DNA of 64,000 nucleotides from Photobacterium lipolyticum. Lineage in GTDB: Bacteria; Pseudomonadota; Gammaproteobacteria; Enterobacterales; Vibrionaceae. The notes beneath the pieces are model-generated. The model was not told the origin of the DNA and did no database searches. It saw nothing but the letters and a program-made list of their open reading frames with translations. Below are positions 18,301-25,182 of this stretch, one piece after another. The position numbers and the translations under genes are program-made. The stretch lies in NCBI RefSeq assembly GCF_003026475.1, contig NZ_PYMC01000006.1:1-64000 (forward strand), in the 5' to 3' direction. Every line of letters begins with the position of its first letter. Positions within the stretch are counted from its first letter, which is position 1.

Positions 18301-19509
18301 ATGAGTTTTTATTTCTCAAACTTAACTAACAATCAGAGTTTGCAAGGGCTTAATGAACGGCTCGAATTAGACTTTAATCGGTCACCAGAGAAACTAAAAA
18401 GGATGTCAGGCTGGCGTAATTGGCGAGGAGGTTTGGCAAGTGTTGCTGGTGGGGTGACATCACTTTTACTTTTTTGGGATGCGAAAGTTCTGTTTGACCA
18501 GGGGTACAATAACGCAGCATGGAATAAACTGGGCGAGGCCGGGGCAATGGCGACCGTGGCAACAGCCTCTGGTATTGCATATTTAGCGAAGCCCGTTGTC
18601 GACAGAGTGTGTATTCGTTTATTAGGTCAGGCGGCAATTTCAGCCAATACAATAAACTTAACTATCACAGTCGGATCTTTGTTTGTATCATGGTGGTTTG
18701 CCTCGCGGGCAGCGAACCATAGTGACGATTCGTTTTCACTGGCAATAAAATATGGCCTGTTCGGTGTAGAGCACAACGATCTGGATGAGAGGATTCGTCG
18801 GTTAGAAGAAAAGGTTGAGAAAGGGAAATTCGAAGATAACGAATCCATTCTGCCCAGGCTTAAAGAGGTAAAATCAACCACAGAAAGCCAAAGTGGGATG
18901 AATTACTACAGCCAGCTAGTTAACTGTTTGTTTATGGGTGATGCGAATATTATTTCACCCTCAGAAGCTTATCGTATCAGTGGTGATTTCAAAAAACATA
19001 ATTGTCAGCTCATTATTAAAACCTTTAACCCGGTATTACGCTTTGATAAAGGAAATTCACAGCCGCAAAAATTCACTATCAGATTAGGTGAAGAAGTGAC
19101 AATCCCGGGTTATCCTCAAACGCCTGTAATACAACCGATTCGAACCATACTGGAAGTAAAGCCAAAACTGGTTAAGCAAGATCCTGCAAACCCTGCAATC
19201 CAATATTATGGTTTCATTATTCCTCCGAGTTATTGGCAACATACCGCAGAATCTAGTCATATGATGAAACTAATCTATGTTAGAGGCGACACCAATCTTC
19301 TTAAAAAAACATCAATTTCCCCTGAAGTGAATAAGCTTAATATCAAGTTCACGTTGGCGGCAAGAAACATTGAATTTAGTGATGAAGTTTGGCACCCCAA
19401 TGAAAAGGCCTATGTGGGTATAACGAAAACCAGAGAGTTTAAGTATGTACAACCGTGTTTGTCGGTAACACTCAACAACAGCAGTAAAAGGGTTAGTCAT
19501 GCAGTGTAA
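15361..19509 (+). CDS. Large LysM-containing T6SS effector, VasX-like putative pore former
   Basis: About 1382 residues from ATG 15361, which has AGGAG six bases upstream and overlaps the adaptor's stop. A LysM domain (residues 1-45, VEKGDTVSGLTRKHNIS) could bind peptidoglycan. Around residue 266 the motif RNGYLYIF fits RxGhhYhh, the core signature of MIX-type and VasX-type N-terminal regions. From about 940 to 1115 there are four or five hydrophobic segments, then a charged coiled coil (LDERIRRLEEKVEKG). The last ~200 residues look beta-rich. Membrane segments plus two-helix membrane immunity partners suggest a membrane-disrupting toxin acting in the target's periplasm or inner membrane. Activity is inferred from context; no catalytic motif is seen. 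Its last 58 codons are duplicated downstream. Confidence 0.78.
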   Translation: MEYKLIPYLVEKGDTVSGLTRKHNISQKVFLDHNPHVTDPGRIHAGKIMIIPVPIQSAKADSVFASTGEASKKTEFTSIPSVDTIEPELASEWNIDAGLDELPLTPPALPLETDELLNGAEAGLPPALETPYSLESMGAAQCRTQEEQEQQKFIFVEQTGVGIDDGINQFALFASGQEVEQLQSCQQPQGRFGPIVETTTYIDDHALKDGYQLIHKIGDIHAVLLDNKEVRNSVLKEATKEFQHNVMLGIVPLLTTDHDERAVAPCRNGYLYIFLNGRLYRELKVTAEPDKTPIFTDSDAASYRLMDTVPDKREYAGAAQQHIQIPLYLNNRIANVEMAFSQFPWPWKHVQTLEKSDYLRKERCEQWSKISRAVDQIPALIRTKSGIANYKTRRFVEEWGFVTKHLAIDELPEMRTRDAEMETLLGSSRIYLEDISGQQWRNVVTGLQQERQYHDSDVNTQLSAPSDLINFKDDKYPHETVFCPSLRGNLLQQWMHPRRAKPLPLNNSPDVPEFSFEDYQLPEPPTACSDCFSPLRGKNLVGIVLKDQRFVADKLLNQVNANIQLLQLLSESVKYHNYGAAAELIHFNCFSKQTPNGNVNPLYLDSFWDARLVQSTGSLFCRIVKREERAQARRELYKLIGLYADLLWDRNSAHLAATDMDAILFQTADKAWPYINFIETLETILVDLDRVDPRLVEGEPDHDMPRLNRFNYSRLADPKKIMMGAIKRIFETASHPYACLAYQKENCQGDARKWAEYYEVNYEQLQQAVANTYQEKSKLVIFDQELIGVASKVIDEENQMTGSDISGVVRRGVNGLEVISIQVLPSLYGVLAKITNIQGEAMTIKFASELAHLPSALSGGAIPFKVQATNGKTLWLMASDVRQLPAHVYDGIKGQSVSSIENQFGGKFNNTRNADYSYEIKGRQVNQTSARIVGGAYRGIWGGLWLLELNNFCISFKTSVDKPNAKNIIGLFSASFDMFLMSFYFSNLTNNQSLQGLNERLELDFNRSPEKLKRMSGWRNWRGGLASVAGGVTSLLLFWDAKVLFDQGYNNAAWNKLGEAGAMATVATASGIAYLAKPVVDRVCIRLLGQAAISANTINLTITVGSLFVSWWFASRAANHSDDSFSLAIKYGLFGVEHNDLDERIRRLEEKVEKGKFEDNESILPRLKEVKSTTESQSGMNYYSQLVNCLFMGDANIISPSEAYRISGDFKKHNCQLIIKTFNPVLRFDKGNSQPQKFTIRLGEEVTIPGYPQTPVIQPIRTILEVKPKLVKQDPANPAIQYYGFIIPPSYWQHTAESSHMMKLIYVRGDTNLLKKTSISPEVNKLNIKFTLAARNIEFSDEVWHPNEKAYVGITKTREFKYVQPCLSVTLNNSSKRVSHAV

Positions 19510-20572
19510 TCATTATCAACCCACCGCCTACACCAAACAGAAATGCCCGCTGGTATCACAACCTATTGATATGGGCGTGTTAGAGCATGTAATGATTGAT
19601 TCGCAGTTAGCATGGTATAGCCAATATAATTACTTAAACCCAAGACAAAAACAGTTCTCTGCAGGATGGCTGAAAAGATATCGAGTTCAAAAAAAGGACT
19701 TTCCTGACTATTGGTTCTTATCACATCAGGTATTTAAAACAGGCTGGGATGAAGATAAAAGCCAACAATCAGATAAAATGTTTACGGAAATGTTTATTGG
19801 GTGCTTTAGCTTCCCCTTGGCTTGGCTTTGGATTGGTAGTGCTTGGATCGGTTTTCTAGCTTCAATCATTGGGGGAGATGCTTTTTGGGAGTTTTTTTTC
19901 TACCCACCAATAGTTTGCGGAATATTTACCTGGTTAAATATTCGAGTTAAAGAGAGTAATCTCAGATATTACAAACGAGATAAATGGAACGGACAGGGGT
20001 TCTTCCGTGAAACCGGTAAAGTGGTTACTCAATTTGGTGAATTTGATTTTACTGATTTTGATCCCGTTATTGAGCGAAATATGATGGCCAATGGCACCTG
20101 TAATTTTAACCTGGAAATGCGCTATCGCTACCGTGAACAATATAAGTTCAGTCTCCCAATTTATGGTGCCGGCAGCAATATTCGTGATGCCCATGCTGCG
20201 TGGGATATGCTGTTGCGCTTTATGGATATCGAAGAGCCATTGCCTGATATTCCCGAGTTAGAGCCGTTCCGTCATTTAGACCCCACCACAGTGGAATATG
20301 ACCAAACAGGCAAGCGCGGCCGCCCTGATAATTACTGGCATGATTTATATGCAGCCAATGATGAATCGACCTTCTGGGACTACCTTCATGATATGGAAGG
20401 TAGAAAAAAGAATAATCCACTGATTCAGATGGAAAGTGACTTTTGCGCCATGATCCGTGGCAACAAAGAACCCGTGCCCCCGTATATCCCTGAACACATT
20501 TATGAACAACGCAAACGCGAGTTCTATGAAATGCAAGCAGCCTATGAAGCGGAGCAGCAACAAGCAGAATAA
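19499..20572 (+). CDS. Predicted T6SS immunity membrane protein, copy 1
   Basis: A 357-residue protein whose ATG overlaps the effector stop by 11 bases (ATGCAGTGTAA), so translation is probably coupled. It has a soluble N-terminal part (residues 1-95), two hydrophobic helices at about 98-125 and 131-149, then a soluble C-terminal two-thirds ending in a Glu/Gln/Ala-rich helix. By position it corresponds to tsiV2 after vasX in V. cholerae and should protect the producer and its kin by blocking the effector at the inner membrane. I recognise no family beyond this. Helix 1 contains two CTTGG units, and the frame is intact. Confidence 0.8.
   Translation: MQCNHYQPTAYTKQKCPLVSQPIDMGVLEHVMIDSQLAWYSQYNYLNPRQKQFSAGWLKRYRVQKKDFPDYWFLSHQVFKTGWDEDKSQQSDKMFTEMFIGCFSFPLAWLWIGSAWIGFLASIIGGDAFWEFFFYPPIVCGIFTWLNIRVKESNLRYYKRDKWNGQGFFRETGKVVTQFGEFDFTDFDPVIERNMMANGTCNFNLEMRYRYREQYKFSLPIYGAGSNIRDAHAAWDMLLRFMDIEEPLPDIPELEPFRHLDPTTVEYDQTGKRGRPDNYWHDLYAANDESTFWDYLHDMEGRKKNNPLIQMESDFCAMIRGNKEPVPPYIPEHIYEQRKREFYEMQAAYEAEQQQAE
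19816..19825 (+). repeat. CTTGG tract in immunity copy 1 (2 units)
   Basis: Two CTTGG units, followed by CTTTGG, encode part of the first membrane helix (LAWLW). This short tract is the counterpart of the expanded ones in copies 2 and 3. Confidence 0.85.
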
Positions 20573-20615
20573 GCAGAATAAGCAGAATAAGCAGAATAAG
20601 CAGAATAAGCAGAAT
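20562..20615 (+). repeat. Six AAGCAGAAT units at the first cassette junction
   Basis: Six perfect 9-bp units join the 3' end of immunity copy 1 to AAGCTTAATATC of the second effector tail. In the immunity frame each unit reads Ala-Glu-stop; in the tail frame it reads Lys-Gln-Asn. Confidence 0.95.
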
Positions 20616-20789
20616 AAGCTTAATATCAAGTTCACGTTGGCGGAAAGATACATTGAATTTAGTGATGAGGTTTGGCAACCCAATGAAAAAGCCTATGTAG
20701 GCATAACGACAACCAGAGAATTTAAGTATGTTCAGCCGAGTCTATCGATAACACTAAACAACAGTAGAAGGGTTAGCAATGCAGTGTAA
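20616..20789 (+). pseudogene. Orphan effector tail, cassette 2
   Basis: 58 codons (57 residues plus stop) equivalent to the effector C-terminus: KLNIKFTLA, IEFSDEVW, NEKAYVGIT, REFKYVQP. It has no start codon or ribosome-binding site of its own, and is open through the 9-bp repeats into the overlapping immunity frame. It differs from the intact effector tail at about ten residues, more than the third tail does. It is either a recombination remnant or a donor for exchange of the effector end. Confidence 0.8.
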
Positions 20790-21891
20790 TCAATATCAAC
20801 CCACGGCGTACACCAAACAGAAATGCCCGCTGGTATCACAACCGATTAATATGGGTGTGCTAGAGCATGTAATGATTGATTCGCAGTTAGCATGGTATAG
20901 CCAGTACAATTACTTAAACCCGAGACAAAAACAGTTCTCTGCAGGATGGCTGAAAAAATATCGAGTTCAAAAAAAGGACTTTCCTGACTATTGGTTCTTA
21001 TCACATCAGGTATTTAAAACAGGCTGGGATGAAGATAAAAGCCAACAATCAGATAAAATGTTTACGGAAATGTTTGTTGGTTGCTTTAGCTTCCCCTTGG
21101 CTTGGCTTGGCTTGGCTTGGCTTGGCTTGGCTTGGCTTTGGGTTGGTTGCTCGTGGGCTACTTTTTTACTGGTATTAATACTTGGTGATAATAATTGGGA
21201 GTTTTTTATTTATCCTCCAGTAGTGTGTGGATTATTTACTTGGTTAAACATTCGACTTAAGAATAGTAATTTAAAGTATTACAAACGTGATAAATGGAAC
21301 GGACAGGGGTTCTTCCGTGAAACAGGTAAAGTTATCACCCAATTTGGCGGATTTTATTTTACTGATTTCGATCCCGTTATTGAGCGAGATATGATGGCTA
21401 ATGGCACCTGTAATTTTAACCTGAAAATGCGCTATCGCTACCGTGAACAATATAAGTTCAGCATCTCAATTTACGGTGCAGGTGCCAATATTCGTGATGC
21501 CCATGCTGCGTGGGATATGCTGTTGCGCTTTATGGATATCGAAGAGCCATTGCCCGATATTCCCGAGTTAGAGCCGTTTCGTCATTTAGACCCCACCACA
21601 GTCGAATATGACAAAGCAGGCAAGCGCGGCCGCCCTGATAATTACTGGCACGATTTGTATGCCGCCAATGATGAGTCGACCTTCTGGAATTACCTTCATG
21701 ATATGGAAGGGCGGAAAAAGAATAACCCACTGATTCAGATGGAAAGTGACTTTTGTGCCATGATCCGTGGCAACAAAGAACCTGTGCCCCCGTATATACC
21801 TGAACACATTTATGAACAACGCAAACGCGAGTTCTATGAAATGCAAGCCGCCTATGAAGCGGAGCAGCAACAAGCCGAAAAAGCAGAATAA
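20779..21891 (+). CDS. Predicted T6SS immunity membrane protein, copy 2
   Basis: A 370-residue paralogue of copy 1. The first ~97 residues and the part after the second helix are nearly identical, while the stretch between the two helices and helix 2 itself are clearly different (LLVLILGDNNWEFF against FLASIIGGDAFWEFF). Eight CTTGG units lengthen helix 1 by ten residues to repeated LAWLG, with the frame kept. The start overlaps the stop of the orphan effector tail exactly as in copy 1. If made, it could protect against a variant effector or act as a dosage copy. The end runs into four AAGCAGAAT units. Confidence 0.78.
   Translation: MQCNQYQPTAYTKQKCPLVSQPINMGVLEHVMIDSQLAWYSQYNYLNPRQKQFSAGWLKKYRVQKKDFPDYWFLSHQVFKTGWDEDKSQQSDKMFTEMFVGCFSFPLAWLGLAWLGLAWLWVGCSWATFLLVLILGDNNWEFFIYPPVVCGLFTWLNIRLKNSNLKYYKRDKWNGQGFFRETGKVITQFGGFYFTDFDPVIERDMMANGTCNFNLKMRYRYREQYKFSISIYGAGANIRDAHAAWDMLLRFMDIEEPLPDIPELEPFRHLDPTTVEYDKAGKRGRPDNYWHDLYAANDESTFWNYLHDMEGRKKNNPLIQMESDFCAMIRGNKEPVPPYIPEHIYEQRKREFYEMQAAYEAEQQQAEKAE
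21096..21135 (+). repeat. CTTGG tract in immunity copy 2 (8 units)
   Basis: Eight perfect CTTGG units (40 bases), six more than copy 1. The difference of 30 bases preserves the frame and adds two LAWLG pentapeptides to membrane helix 1. Confidence 0.95.
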
Positions 21892-21916
21892 GCAGAATAA
21901 GCAGAATAAGCAGAAT
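21881..21916 (+). repeat. Four AAGCAGAAT units at the second cassette junction
   Basis: Four perfect 9-bp units, preceded by a degenerate one (AAGCCGAAA), link immunity copy 2 to the third effector tail at AAGCTT. Confidence 0.95.
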
Positions 21917-22090
21917 AAGCTTAATATCAAGTTCACGTTGGCGGCAAGATACATTGAATTTAGTGATGAAGTTTGGCACCCCAATGAAAAGGCCTATGTG
22001 GGTATAACGAAAATCAGAGAGTTTAAGTATGTTCAGCCGTGTTTGTCGGTAACACTCAACAACAGCAAGGGGGTTAGCCATGCAGTGTAA
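21917..22090 (+). pseudogene. Orphan effector tail, cassette 3
   Basis: 58 codons without a start, matching the intact effector tail more closely than the second tail does; the DNA from 21917 to about 22030 is almost identical to 19333-19446. It ends in the same ATGCAGTGTAA overlap with immunity copy 3. Confidence 0.8.
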
Positions 22091-23230
22091 TCAATATCAA
22101 CCCACGGCGTACACCAAACAGAAATGCCCGCTGGTATCACAACCGATTAATATGGGCGTGCTAGAGCATGTAATGATTGATTCGCAGTTAGGATGGTATA
22201 GCCAATACAATTATTTAAACCCGTGGCAAAAGCAGTTCTCTGCAGGATGGCTGAAAAGATATCGAGTTCAAAAAAAGGATTTTCCTGCCTATTGGCCATT
22301 TTCACATAAAGTTTTTAAATCTGGCTGGGAGGAAGATAAAACCCAGCCGAAAAGACGAATATTTTTGGAACTATTTGTCGGTTGCTTTAGCTTCCCCTTG
22401 GCTTGGCTTGGCTTGGCTTGGCTTGGCTTGGCTTGGCTTGGCTTGGCTTGGCTTGGCTTGGCTTGGCTTGGCTGTGGGTTGGTACTGCTTGGATAACCTC
22501 TATAATCACATTGATAATGTCAGGTCAGTTTTGGGGTTGGTCTTTTATTATTCCTCCAATCGTTTGTGCAATATGTACTTGGTTCAATATTCGACTTAAG
22601 AACAGTAACTTAAAATACTATAAAGGTTATAAATGGAAGGGGCAGGGGTTTTTTCGTGAAACCGGTAAAGTTATCACCCAGTTCGGTGAATTTGATTTTA
22701 CAGATTTTGACCCGGTTATAGAGCGAGATATGATGGCCAACGGCACCTGTAATTTTAACCTGGAAATGCGCTATCGCTACCGTGAACAATATAAGTTCAG
22801 TCTCCCAATTTATGGTGCAGGCGCCAATATTCGTGATGCCCATGCCGCGTGGGATATGCTGTTGCGCTTTATGGATATCGAAGAACCATTGCCCGATATT
22901 CCAGAATTAGAGCCGTTCCGTCATTTAGACCCCACCACAGTCGAATATGACAAAGCAGGCAAGCGCGGCCGCCCTGATAATTACTGGCACGATTTGTATG
23001 CCGCCAATGATGAGTCGACCTTCTGGAATTACCTTCATGATATGGAAGGACGGAAAAAGAATAATCCACTGATTCAGATGGATAATGAGTTTTACGACAT
23101 GATTATTGGACATAAAGAGCCGGTTCCCCCCTATATCCCTGAACACATTTATGAACAACGCAAACGCGAGTTCTATGAAATGCAAGCCGCCTATGAAGCC
23201 GAGCAGCAACAAGCCGAAAAAGCAGAATAA
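22080..23230 (+). pseudogene. Predicted immunity protein, copy 3, out of frame (possible phase-OFF state)
   Basis: The third paralogue starts at ATG 22080 with the same overlap as the others, but its CTTGG tract has 15 units and shifts the frame. Reading then ends at 22496 after about 138 residues, just past the repeat. The remaining two-thirds, up to 23230, is intact in another frame and shows no other lesion, with normal conservation of the C-terminal domain. A tract of 14 or 17 units would restore a full protein. Outside the tract it is the most diverged copy in the regions before helix 1 and around helix 2. I judge it a reversible OFF allele or a very recent pseudogene. Confidence 0.82.
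22397..22471 (+). repeat. CTTGG tract in immunity copy 3 (15 units)
   Basis: Fifteen perfect CTTGG units (75 bases), followed by CTGTGGG instead of CTTTGGG. The count is 0 modulo 3, whereas the open copies have 2 modulo 3 (2 and 8), so the downstream frame is lost. Pure pentanucleotide tracts of this length mutate readily by slippage. Confidence 0.95.
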
Positions 23231-23282
23231 TCATCAGTTCACAGATTGATTAATAATGACGATAAACAAAAAGGATTTACCT

Positions 23283-23567
23283 ATGCCTAAAGCAGCACTG
23301 CTGGGTGACATCGGCACCCAGCATGATGGTTTTCATCCATCCCCGATCATTTCAGCCAGTTCAGATGTCTTCATTGATGGCCGCCCTGTTGCCCGCCAAG
23401 GCGATGCATTAATGCCGCATATTAAACCCAAGAATCCGCCGCACCCGCGCAGCATCGCTTCTGGTGTGGGCTCGGTGTTGGTGAATGGTAAGCCCATTGC
23501 CGTCGGCGGCTCTAAAATCAGTTGCGGCGGTAAAGTGCAAGCGGGCAGTTCGGTGAAAGCGGGTTAG
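23283..23567 (+). CDS. PAAR-domain protein, T6SS spike tip
   Basis: A 94-residue protein that forms the sharp cone on top of VgrG. PAAR repeats are visible as GDIGTQHDGFHPSP, VFIDGRPVARQGD, GSVLVNGKPIAVGGSKISCGG. The start is ATG 23283 with AAGGA seven to eight bases upstream; ATG 23256 in the same frame is less likely. It has no C-terminal toxin. It is the last gene of the hcp operon and converges on the kinase gene with only 30 bases between the stops. Confidence 0.93.
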   Translation: MPKAALLGDIGTQHDGFHPSPIISASSDVFIDGRPVARQGDALMPHIKPKNPPHPRSIASGVGSVLVNGKPIAVGGSKISCGGKVQAGSSVKAG

Positions 23568-23597
23568 TTGCAAGATAAACAGCCCCTAGCATCACGG

Positions 23598-24512
23598 CTA
23601 AAAAAAGAAAAACTTATTTTTGCGTTGCTGGGTTAATTCATCTTTTAGCACTTTTAAGGTTGATAGTAATTCGGTGAAATTTACGTGGCGTTGGTTGGGG
23701 TCAGGCTGCATACCTGAAATAAGAATGGCTTGTAACGGCACATATTTTAAGTTCTTGTCGATAACCATCGGTGTTTCATTCGCGTTATGGCGAATATTAA
23801 AAATCAATTTATACAGTAAAACACACAGCGAGTATTGATCGCTTTTAATTGTTGGCGCTGTTCCCGCTAAAACCTCTGGCGCAGCGTAATCCCCGCTCCA
23901 TGCATGGACTTTTGAAAAATCGATAGCACATCGGTTGTTCTTTTCGTTCACACTTCGACTAATACTGAAATCGAACAGTGTCAGATGACCATTTTTATCG
24001 ATCATAATATTTTCGGGTTTTATATCACCATGAATGACACCTTTTTTATGGCAATGGAGAACGGCTAATATCAATGATGATGCGAGTACAAAACGCTCTT
24101 TTTCTTTGGTAATACCAAAAGGTGATGCGAGTAGCATCGATAATGGTTCGCCTTCCATTTTTGGCATCACGATAAATGCATGATGGCTTTGCTGGCAAAT
24201 ATCGATCTGGTTAATGGGTAAGATATTGGCGTGTTGCAGCTTTTGGACCTGAGTAAACTCATTGACCAGCAGTAGTCCGGCATCGGTATATTCTTGCGCT
24301 TCTCGGGTTAGCATTTTGATCGCGAAATGGCTCTGATTAACCCCTAAACTCAGTAGCAGTAAATCACTTGCCTGATAGACAACGCCCATTCCTCCCACGC
24401 CTAAAATCTTATTTAAGCGATAACGCTCATTTAATACCTCATCTTGCTCGGGTAAACATGCTGACTGTTTTTTATCGGTTGGTGATAACGACAAGCTGGA
24501 TTGTTCTGTCAT
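23598..24512 (-). CDS. ppkA: PpkA-like serine/threonine kinase of the T6SS
   Basis: A 304-residue Hanks-type kinase: glycine loop GVGGMGVVYQ, ATP-binding Lys in FAIKML, catalytic HGDIKPENIM, DFS in place of the usual DFG (LFDFSIS), and an APE-like segment (YAAPEVLAG). In the threonine phosphorylation pathway such a kinase acts on an FHA protein to switch the T6SS on. It has only the kinase domain and no membrane helix or sensor, unlike longer PpkA proteins; it ends in four Phe from a T-rich tract just before TAG. The start overlaps the phosphatase stop (ATGA). It is the last gene of the core operon. Confidence 0.88.
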   Translation of the reverse strand: MTEQSSLSLSPTDKKQSACLPEQDEVLNERYRLNKILGVGGMGVVYQASDLLLLSLGVNQSHFAIKMLTREAQEYTDAGLLLVNEFTQVQKLQHANILPINQIDICQQSHHAFIVMPKMEGEPLSMLLASPFGITKEKERFVLASSLILAVLHCHKKGVIHGDIKPENIMIDKNGHLTLFDFSISRSVNEKNNRCAIDFSKVHAWSGDYAAPEVLAGTAPTIKSDQYSLCVLLYKLIFNIRHNANETPMVIDKNLKYVPLQAILISGMQPDPNQRHVNFTELLSTLKVLKDELTQQRKNKFFFF

Positions 24513-25180
24513 GGGGTAACCTTGATCATAATGGCAGATAAATTGTCACTCGCTTCCGTTTGCAGCGCTTTTGTTTTCAGTTTTTCAGAACCCTTTATGG
24601 GGCTGTCAGACGACATCGAGGCCTGAATGGTTTTGGCTGTTAAGGCGTTATGAAGCCCATCCGTTGTGAGTAAGAAAGTATCATCGTTCTGAACAGCCAG
24701 AATGCAGTGTTCGATATTCAATTTACTTCCCATTCCAATAGCCCGGGTTAACACCGAACGACCATTTAGGCGCTGGCTATGATCTCTGGATACTTGATAT
24801 AACCGGTTTCGCCGATAAAGGTAACAACGGGAATCGCCTGCCCACAAACAGGCGATATGTCCTTGGAAGGCGATAAGCAAACAGACAGTACTGCCAATTA
24901 CTGCACTTTGAGACAGGGTTTTCTCCTGACTGAGATGATGATTGACGCGATAAAGCGCGTCTTTAATCATTGCTACTCGTTCTTCTAGTGAACCAGAAAA
25001 GATCTGATGCTGAATCGCCTCAATCACCATTCTGCTTGCTATCTCGCCATATTCATACCCGCCCATTCCATCAGCGATGACCCAGATATTTTCTGGGCCA
25101 AGCGACAGTACCGCATCTTCATTTTTGGCTCTGACTTTACCCACATGAGTAAAATGTGCAGAATGAAAATGTGCGCCCAT
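24509..25180 (-). CDS. pppA: PppA-like PP2C phosphatase of the T6SS
   Basis: A 223-residue PP2C phosphatase with the metal-binding motifs GKVRAKNEDA, VIADGMGGYEYGE, LWAGDSRCYLYR and LLTTDGLHNAL, plus a C-terminal SDNLSAIMIKV. It should remove phosphate from the FHA protein and so oppose the kinase. It starts two bases after the tssM stop and its own stop overlaps the kinase start, so kinase and phosphatase are co-translated. Confidence 0.92.
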   Translation of the reverse strand: MGAHFHSAHFTHVGKVRAKNEDAVLSLGPENIWVIADGMGGYEYGEIASRMVIEAIQHQIFSGSLEERVAMIKDALYRVNHHLSQEKTLSQSAVIGSTVCLLIAFQGHIACLWAGDSRCYLYRRNRLYQVSRDHSQRLNGRSVLTRAIGMGSKLNIEHCILAVQNDDTFLLTTDGLHNALTAKTIQASMSSDSPIKGSEKLKTKALQTEASDNLSAIMIKVTP

Positions 25181-25182
25181 AA

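Larger units (their letters stand above)
19333..23230 (+). repeat. Threefold tandem cassette: effector tail plus immunity gene
   Basis: A unit consisting of the final 58 codons of the effector and the immunity gene occurs three times: tails at 19333, 20616 and 21917, immunity starts at 19499, 20779 and 22080. The periods are about 1280 and 1300 bases. Only the first tail is joined to a full effector. Every copy keeps the ATGCAGTGTAA overlap of tail stop and immunity start. Junctions 1/2 and 2/3 carry 9-bp repeats. Confidence 0.95.

Noticed and set aside
20457-20789. Frame joining the end of immunity copy 1, KQN repeats and the second effector tail as one small protein (likewise 21767-22090)
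   Set aside because: The start codon lies inside the immunity gene in a shadow frame with no ribosome-binding site; only the tail part resembles protein. I list it as an effector remnant.
20562-21916. Regular short repeats that might suggest a CRISPR array
   Set aside because: The units are 9 or 5 bases, contiguous without spacers, and explained by slippage; there are no cas genes.
22375-22599. A separate open frame through the CTTGG tract with repeated GLAWL residues
   Set aside because: It is simply the third reading of the pentanucleotide repeat plus adjacent bases and has no start signal or homology to the other copies.
23581-23600. AGCC...GGCT hairpin between PAAR and kinase genes as a shared terminator
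   Set aside because: A 4-bp stem only, and the A/T run lies on the wrong side for a standard terminator in either direction.
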